Shown here one piece after another: positions 60,197-64,000 of a stretch of 64,000 nt of DNA; positions within the stretch are counted from its first letter, which is position 1; each line of letters starts with the position of its first letter. Origin of the DNA: CAYWWM01 sp965198025 (lineage in GTDB: Bacteria; Acidobacteriota; Terriglobia; 2-12-FULL-54-10); NCBI GenBank assembly GCA_965198025.1, contig OZ240237.1, positions 682,001 to 746,000 of the forward strand, written 5' to 3'. Below the pieces are notes generated by a model. It was not told the origin of the DNA, searched no databases, and saw only the letters and a list, made by a program, of their open reading frames with translations. Both the position numbers and the translations under genes were made by a program.

Positions 60197-60277
60197 CGGA
60201 CACTCCTTCCCTCTGTTCGTCTCGCTGGGATAATCATAGGAACCGACTCTGGATGTGTCAAGCGGAGAGGGAAGAAG

Positions 60278-60496
60278 CTATTGGCGTGACGTCCAGCGTT
60301 CTGGGTTCTGACGGCCATGGACTGCCAGGATGACAATGTCATCATCCACAATTCGAAAGTAGATCGCGTAGGGAAAGCGGCGCAGAATTGCTCGCCGGGT
60401 CTCGCCGTGCACGCGAGGAAAAGCAAGCGGGGTCGTTGTGATGCGAACTGCAGTGTCTTCGACAGCCTCAGGCCGAAAGATGACTTGTCGCGTCAC
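60278..60496 (-). CDS. ParE-type toxin with an internal deletion
   Basis: This 72-residue protein reads TRQVIFRPEAVEDTAVRITT then TPLAFPRVHGETRRAILRRF and PYAIYFRIVDDDIVILAVHG. N- and C-terminal blocks match RelE/ParE toxins of about 95-100 residues, but 25-30 residues normally lying between EA and PLAFPRVHG (the two long helices) are absent. The frame remains open, so a shortened protein could be made, yet the fold lacks its helical face and is unlikely to be toxic. It overlaps the upstream antitoxin gene by 4 bp. Confidence 0.75.
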   Translation of the reverse strand: MTRQVIFRPEAVEDTAVRITTTPLAFPRVHGETRRAILRRFPYAIYFRIVDDDIVILAVHGRQNPERWTSRQ

Positions 60497-60720
60497 TTTC
60501 GACCCTGCAACCGCCGCTTTACGTCATTCCAGGGAATTCCGGAATCTGGATCACGGAGATGCTCTTCCCACCGACGATCCAGATCAGCCTTCTGTTCGTC
60601 TGTGAGACTCATCTCTCCCTCGCGCTCGGCGTCAGTGAGAGATTCCCAGAGTGCCATCGCCAATTCCGCGCGCTCGCCCGCAGGAAGTTTGAGCAGTTCG
60701 GAAAGTGTGTTGGAAGCCAT
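60493..60720 (-). CDS. addiction-module antitoxin component
   Basis: This 75-residue protein reads SNTLSELLKLPAGERAELAM then ALWESLTDAEREGEMSLTDE and QKADLDRRWEEHLRDPDSGI, the pattern of the 'putative addiction module component' family (L-x-L-x-x-x-x-R-x-x-L-A-x-x-L-W-x-S-L ... Q-x-x-x-L-x-x-R-x-x-x-Y/H). It should bind the ParE-type toxin encoded next, whose deletion leaves this antitoxin with a damaged partner. Start is the ATG 60720. The frame is intact. Confidence 0.82.
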   Translation of the reverse strand: MASNTLSELLKLPAGERAELAMALWESLTDAEREGEMSLTDEQKADLDRRWEEHLRDPDSGIPWNDVKRRLQGRK

Positions 60721-60800
60721 AGTCGATCCTCTTTCTGCCTGCTATTTTGGCACAAGTATCCCTATAATGATCAACGATCCGCAGCGCAAATGGGGAATCA

Positions 60801-61021
60801 ATGGCTCATGAAGTTCGTGCAAAGATTGACACGAAGGTTGTCGCTCACAAAGACCTCGAAATAGTCGTAAAGACCAACGAAAGGAAGCTGGGCACGCTTC
60901 TCATTAGCAAAGGTAACGTGAGTGGTTTCCCAAAGGGAACTATGTGAATAAGAGGCGTCTATCGTGGACAAAGTTTGCCGAGCTGATTGAATCGAAGGGA
61001 AGGCCCGTAAAGAAACGGTAA
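60801..61021 (+). pseudogene. small 'KLGTLLISKGN' family gene, one-base deletion
   Basis: ATG 60801 opens AHEVRAKIDTKVVAHKDLEI then VVKTNERKLGTLLISKGNV. The frame ends in a TGA shortly afterwards, but one frame over the sequence continues WFPKGNYVNKRRLSWTKFAE then LIESKGRPVKKR to TAA 61021. Relatives I recall have GN(I/V)EWxPxxxxVNKxRLxWxKFAExM, so a G has been lost where GTGGAGTGG became GTGAGTGG near 60919-60927. The restored product would be about 73 residues. It may be a true frameshift or a sequence error. TATAAT stands upstream at 60764-60769. Function unknown. Confidence 0.72.
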
Positions 61022-61027
61022 TGGTGT

Positions 61028-62581
61028 CTACACCGGCATATTCCCGCGCTTTTTCCTCGGCAGTTCATCCTGCTTTTGCAAGCTCAACTCCAGCGCCCGG
61101 ATGAGTGTCGGCCGGGTGTCCTGCGGGTCAATGATGTCGTCCACGTGCTGCAACGCCGCCGAGTAGTACGGATTCACGTACCGGTCGCGAAATTCTTTCA
61201 TACGTTCCCGTCGAAGTGCGTCGGGGTTTTCGGCGGCGGCGAGTTCCTTGCGGAATAAGACATTCACCGCGCCCTCAGCTCCCATCAGGGCGACCTCGGC
61301 CGTCGGAAGCGAAAACACGAAGTCGGCTCCCAGTTCCTTGCTGCACATGGCGAGATAGCCGCCCGCGTACGCTTTCCGCAGCACCACAGTGATCTTCGGC
61401 ACCGTCGCCTCGCCGAAGGCAGACAGCATCTTGCCGCCCTGGCGGATGATCCCTTGCCGCTCCATCTGTCGCCCGACCAGGTAACCCGGATTGTCCTGCA
61501 GGCTGACCAGCGGAATATTGAACGCGTTGCAGAAGCGGATAAACCGTGCTCCCTTGCTCGACGTATCCACGTCCAGGCATCCGGCCTTGACGATGGGGTT
61601 GTTGGTCACGATACCCACGGCATACCCATCGAGCCGCGCGAACCCCACCACCAGGTTCGCGGCGAAGTCTCGCTGGATTTCGTAGAACTCGCCGTCGTCC
61701 ACCACCTCAGCGAGCACGTCATGGATGTCGTACGGGTTGCGCGGGTCCGTGGGGATGATCTGGCGCAGTTTGTCCGAGTGACGGTGGGGGTTGTCGGTCG
61801 GGTTGAGCCGAGGCGGCTTCTCCCGGCAGTTCGACGGCAGGTATCCGAGCAGCACCCGCGTCCGGCGAAGGCAATCCGCGTCGTCCTCGGTCATGAGGTC
61901 GCAAACGCCGCTGACCTTGCTGTGCATCTCGGGTGAGCCCAGTTCCTCATTCGTGGTTTTCTGGAAGACCACCGCTTCGACCAGCGGCGGCCCGGCGATG
62001 AACATGTAGCTCGTCTTCTCCACCATGAAGATGAAGTCCATCAGGCCCGGCGAATACGCCTGCCCGCCCGCCACGGGCCCCATCACCAGCGCTAATTGCG
62101 GTACGATGCCCGAAGCGCGAATCTGACGGAGGAACAATTCGCCATATGCGCTCATTGCGCCCATCTGCTCGGTCACGCGCGCGCCGCCGGAGTCGTTCAT
62201 TCCCACAACCGGGCAGCCCATCCGCCGCGCGAGCTCAATCGTCTTCGCAATCTTCTTGCCGTGTCGCTCACCGAACGTGCCTGCAACAACCGTGAAGTCT
62301 TCCGAGTAGGCAAAGACATCGCGCCCGTCCACCTTGCCAACGCCGGTTACCACACCGTCGGCAGGCAACTCGGCCTGGTCCAGGCCGTAGTCGGTGCCGA
62401 TATGCTTGGCAAACAGGTCATACTCCAAGAACGTTCCGGGATCGAAGAACGCATCCAGTCGTTCGCGTGCTGTAAGCTTCCCGCTTTGCCGCTGCTTCGC
62501 CGCCGCTTTCTCGCCTCCGCCCGCACGCAGCTTGGCCTTCCGCTCGTTCAGTTCCCGGACCAGCTCATCCATCTTGGACAC
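61028..62581 (-). CDS. acyl-CoA carboxylase carboxyltransferase subunit (PccB/MmdA type)
   Basis: This protein of about 517 residues transfers CO2 from biotin to an acyl-CoA, most likely propionyl-CoA. GKLTARERLDAFFDPGTFLE, GVVTGVGKVDGRDVFAYSED, CPVVGMNDSGGARVTEQMGA and VMGPVAGGQAYSPGLMDFIF form the N-terminal crotonase domain. PNPYDIHDVLAEVVDDGEF-like sequence follows, then DNPGYLVGRQMERQGIIRQG (biotin/acyl site) and GAEGAVNVLFRKEL. I chose GTG 62581 because GGAGGAG stands 7 bases upstream and MDELVREL follows; the ORF running on to 63082 is the shadow of the neighbour. It lies 44 bp after the acyl-CoA dehydrogenase gene. Confidence 0.92.
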   Translation of the reverse strand: MSKMDELVRELNERKAKLRAGGGEKAAAKQRQSGKLTARERLDAFFDPGTFLEYDLFAKHIGTDYGLDQAELPADGVVTGVGKVDGRDVFAYSEDFTVVAGTFGERHGKKIAKTIELARRMGCPVVGMNDSGGARVTEQMGAMSAYGELFLRQIRASGIVPQLALVMGPVAGGQAYSPGLMDFIFMVEKTSYMFIAGPPLVEAVVFQKTTNEELGSPEMHSKVSGVCDLMTEDDADCLRRTRVLLGYLPSNCREKPPRLNPTDNPHRHSDKLRQIIPTDPRNPYDIHDVLAEVVDDGEFYEIQRDFAANLVVGFARLDGYAVGIVTNNPIVKAGCLDVDTSSKGARFIRFCNAFNIPLVSLQDNPGYLVGRQMERQGIIRQGGKMLSAFGEATVPKITVVLRKAYAGGYLAMCSKELGADFVFSLPTAEVALMGAEGAVNVLFRKELAAAENPDALRRERMKEFRDRYVNPYYSAALQHVDDIIDPQDTRPTLIRALELSLQKQDELPRKKRGNMPV

Positions 62582-62625
62582 AAGAGTGCTCCTCCAACCC
62601 AACCTACGAATCGGTAGCCGTAGCC

Positions 62626-63780
62626 CTACCGATTCGCTCGGCGATACCCGAGCGCATCCCGCGCGATGATCAGTTTCTGAATATTCGCCGACCCCTCGAC
62701 GATTTGATACGACCGCGAATCGCGGAAGTAGCGTTCGACGGGGTACTCCTTCGAATAGCCCCACGCGCCATAGATCTGCATGGCGCAGTCCGCTGCGAAA
62801 GCGCACGCCTCGCCCGCGGCGTACTTGGCGATGGACGTTTCGAGCGTGTTCGCGCGCCCTTTGTCCTTGAGCGCAGCAGCGCGGTACAGCAGCAGCCGCG
62901 CCGCTTCTTCCTGAACCACCATTTGCGCAATCAGGTCCTGAATCATCTGAAACTCGCCGAGCCTCTGCCCGAACTGCACGCGCTGGTTGGCGTACGTGAC
63001 CGACGCTTCGCGGCACGCCCGCGCCAGCCCTACAGCCCCGGCGCCGCAACTCAGTCGTGTGTAATTTAAATCCGTCATGCAAATCTTGAAGCCGTCACCC
63101 TCGTTCCCCAGCAGGTTTTCTTTCGGAACCTCGCAATTGTCGAAAAACAGCTCGCCCGTCGGCGAAGCGTTCGCGCCGAGCTTGTCTTCGATGGCTTTCG
63201 CCGTGACGCCCTGCTGGTGGAGGTCTACCAGAAACGCCGACATGCCTCGGTGCTTCTTCTCCGGGTCGGTATAAGCATAAACGAGCCCGACATCCGCCAC
63301 ATGCGCGTTTGAGATCCACGTCTTGCTGCCGTTCAGGACATAGTGACCGCCGTCGCGCACCGCGCGCGTCCGCATCGACGCCACATCCGAACCGGTATCG
63401 GGCTCGGTGATCGCGAAGCAGCTCAGCAGCTCGGCCTCCACGATTTTCTGTAGATACTTCTGCTTCAATTCCGCGCTGCCAAACTCGAGAAGCGCCAGCG
63501 CGGGCCCAATCTGCATGTTGACGGCGACGCGCAGGGAGCTGTGAATCCGTGCGATTTCCTCTGTAATGACGACCAGAGCCACGAACCCGCTGTTGGTCCC
63601 GCCGAACTCTTCGGGAATGGTGCATCCAAAGAACCCCAGTTCGCCCATTTTGCGGACCAGATCGCGCCGGAAGCGGTGCGCCCGGTCGTCCTCGTCCACC
63701 GTCGGCGCCACTTCTTTTTCCGCGAACTGGCGGGCGGCTTCCTGAATCGCCCGCAGCTCCTCGTTCAGATCGAAATCCAC
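62626..63780 (-). CDS. acyl-CoA dehydrogenase
   Basis: This 384-residue flavoenzyme removes two hydrogens from acyl-CoA. FDLNEELRAIQEAARQFAEK, SCFAITEPDTGSDVASMRTR (FAD-binding), YVLNGSKTWISNAHVADVGL, GFKICMTDLNYTRLSCGAGA and LGEFQMIQDLIAQMVVQEEA fit the family. DCAMQIYGAWGYSKEYPVER then YFRDSRSYQIVEGSANIQKL contains the catalytic Glu (QIVEG) and substrate-binding Arg. Co-transcribed with the carboxyltransferase gene downstream, it fits breakdown of a branched or odd-chain acyl-CoA, such as isovaleryl- or glutaryl-type. The exact substrate is not predictable. Confidence 0.92.
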   Translation of the reverse strand: MDFDLNEELRAIQEAARQFAEKEVAPTVDEDDRAHRFRRDLVRKMGELGFFGCTIPEEFGGTNSGFVALVVITEEIARIHSSLRVAVNMQIGPALALLEFGSAELKQKYLQKIVEAELLSCFAITEPDTGSDVASMRTRAVRDGGHYVLNGSKTWISNAHVADVGLVYAYTDPEKKHRGMSAFLVDLHQQGVTAKAIEDKLGANASPTGELFFDNCEVPKENLLGNEGDGFKICMTDLNYTRLSCGAGAVGLARACREASVTYANQRVQFGQRLGEFQMIQDLIAQMVVQEEAARLLLYRAAALKDKGRANTLETSIAKYAAGEACAFAADCAMQIYGAWGYSKEYPVERYFRDSRSYQIVEGSANIQKLIIARDALGYRRANR

Positions 63781-63829
63781 GGCGTCCCCTCCATGCCAAC
63801 GGCTGGCCCTTGCAATCGCCCAACTATGC

Positions 63830-63835
63830 TACAAT
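63830..63835 (+). promoter_or_regulatory. -10 element before nuoA
   Basis: TATGCTACAATAG has TACAAT at 63830-63835 with TGC in front, divergent from the acyl-CoA dehydrogenase gene. The nuoA GTG lies at 63869, giving a leader of about 27 bases with AGGAGGG. Confidence 0.5.
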
Positions 63836-63868
63836 AGCGCCTCGCCCAAGCGAAGGAGGGAACGAGTT

Positions 63869-64000
63869 GTGCCGCTCGAATACATTCCAATTGTGATCTT
63901 CCTTGTGTTGGCGACCGCCTTCCCGGTTGTGACGCTGCTCGCCGCAAAGCTCATTCGTCCGGCGACTCCCTATGCCGCCAAGCTGCGGCCCTACGAATGC
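63869..64000 (+). CDS. nuoA: NADH-quinone oxidoreductase subunit A (5' part)
   Basis: GTG 63869, with AGGAGGG 8 bases upstream, opens PLEYIPIVIFLVLATAFPVV, a membrane helix, then TLLAAKLIRPATPYAAKLRP ending YEC at the window edge. The helix followed by the K-L-x-P-Y-E-C-G motif identifies subunit A of complex I (NuoA/NdhC), whose loop near the conserved Cys faces the quinone site. Only 44 codons are visible; about 80 more are expected beyond the window, presumably followed by nuoB and the rest of the operon. Confidence 0.9.
   Translation, partial: MPLEYIPIVIFLVLATAFPVVTLLAAKLIRPATPYAAKLRPYEC

Noticed and set aside
62582..63082. N-terminal extension of the carboxyltransferase ORF
   Set aside because: It overlaps the acyl-CoA dehydrogenase gene and is unlike the family. 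GTG 62581 has a strong ribosome-binding site.

Overview
The window comes from a GC-rich bacterial chromosome, most likely Acidobacteriota. The strongest phylum clues are the VWFA-related secreted protein at 26001-27128, the TPR secretory proteins with few named relatives, the 21162-21896 secreted family with its GRWDGDTLVVDT block, and many orphan toxin-antitoxin genes and decayed mobile elements. This placement is inference; no rRNA gene is present. A promoter style with a TA(T/C)AAT hexamer, usually preceded by TGC, recurs, and the start codon can lie within a few bases of the expected transcription start.

Layout. 1-8880 is a decayed accessory region ending at tRNA-Glu(CTC). It holds a broken IS1380-type transposase, an intact-looking IS630 element, a phage-type small gene, an IS481 scrap, an Abi_C-type abortive infection protein beside a ParDE pair, a core TrmJ-like methyltransferase, an IS630-related MITE, a scrap of 3-methyladenine DNA glycosylase I, a truncated Mrr-type nuclease and a frameshifted tyrosine integrase next to the tRNA. 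9160-31435 is mostly housekeeping and secreted proteins: TPR proteins, a metallophosphoesterase, a trehalose synthase-type glycosyltransferase with DUF5752, hydrolases, aconitase, a YdeP-like molybdoenzyme, a VWA protein, aldo/keto reductase, sirtuin, LarC and an ICL/PEP-mutase family lyase. Several toxin-antitoxin relics and repeats lie between them.

31700-38170 is a second accessory block: MazEF, an IS256 element, an F420-type reductase and a retron-like cassette (structured leader, small ORF, XRE regulator, reverse transcriptase). The stretch from the small zinc-finger ORF to the retron is bounded by two 203-204 bp direct repeats, each overlapping a small CxxC...HxxxH zinc-finger ORF.

38201-64000 is again core: metG-tatD, polyprenyl synthase, a CYTH protein, a split magnesium/manganese transport pair (PRC plus MgtE cytosolic domain without a channel, next to an NRAMP-related transporter, behind a leader with a strong terminator), trpCFBA, an ABC ATPase, mobA, rhomboid, tyrS, lysC, glpX, an orphan biotin carrier, a nitrile hydratase operon whose alpha subunit carries a Tat signal, another damaged toxin-antitoxin pair, an acyl-CoA carboxyltransferase with acyl-CoA dehydrogenase, and the 5' end of nuoA.

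The best candidates for something undescribed are the retron-like cassette with its WVDD active site and flanking direct repeats, the channel-less MgtE/NRAMP pair with its attenuator-like leader, and the Tat-targeted nitrile hydratase. All coordinates and motifs were read by eye from the sequence; family names are recognition from memory, not database hits.
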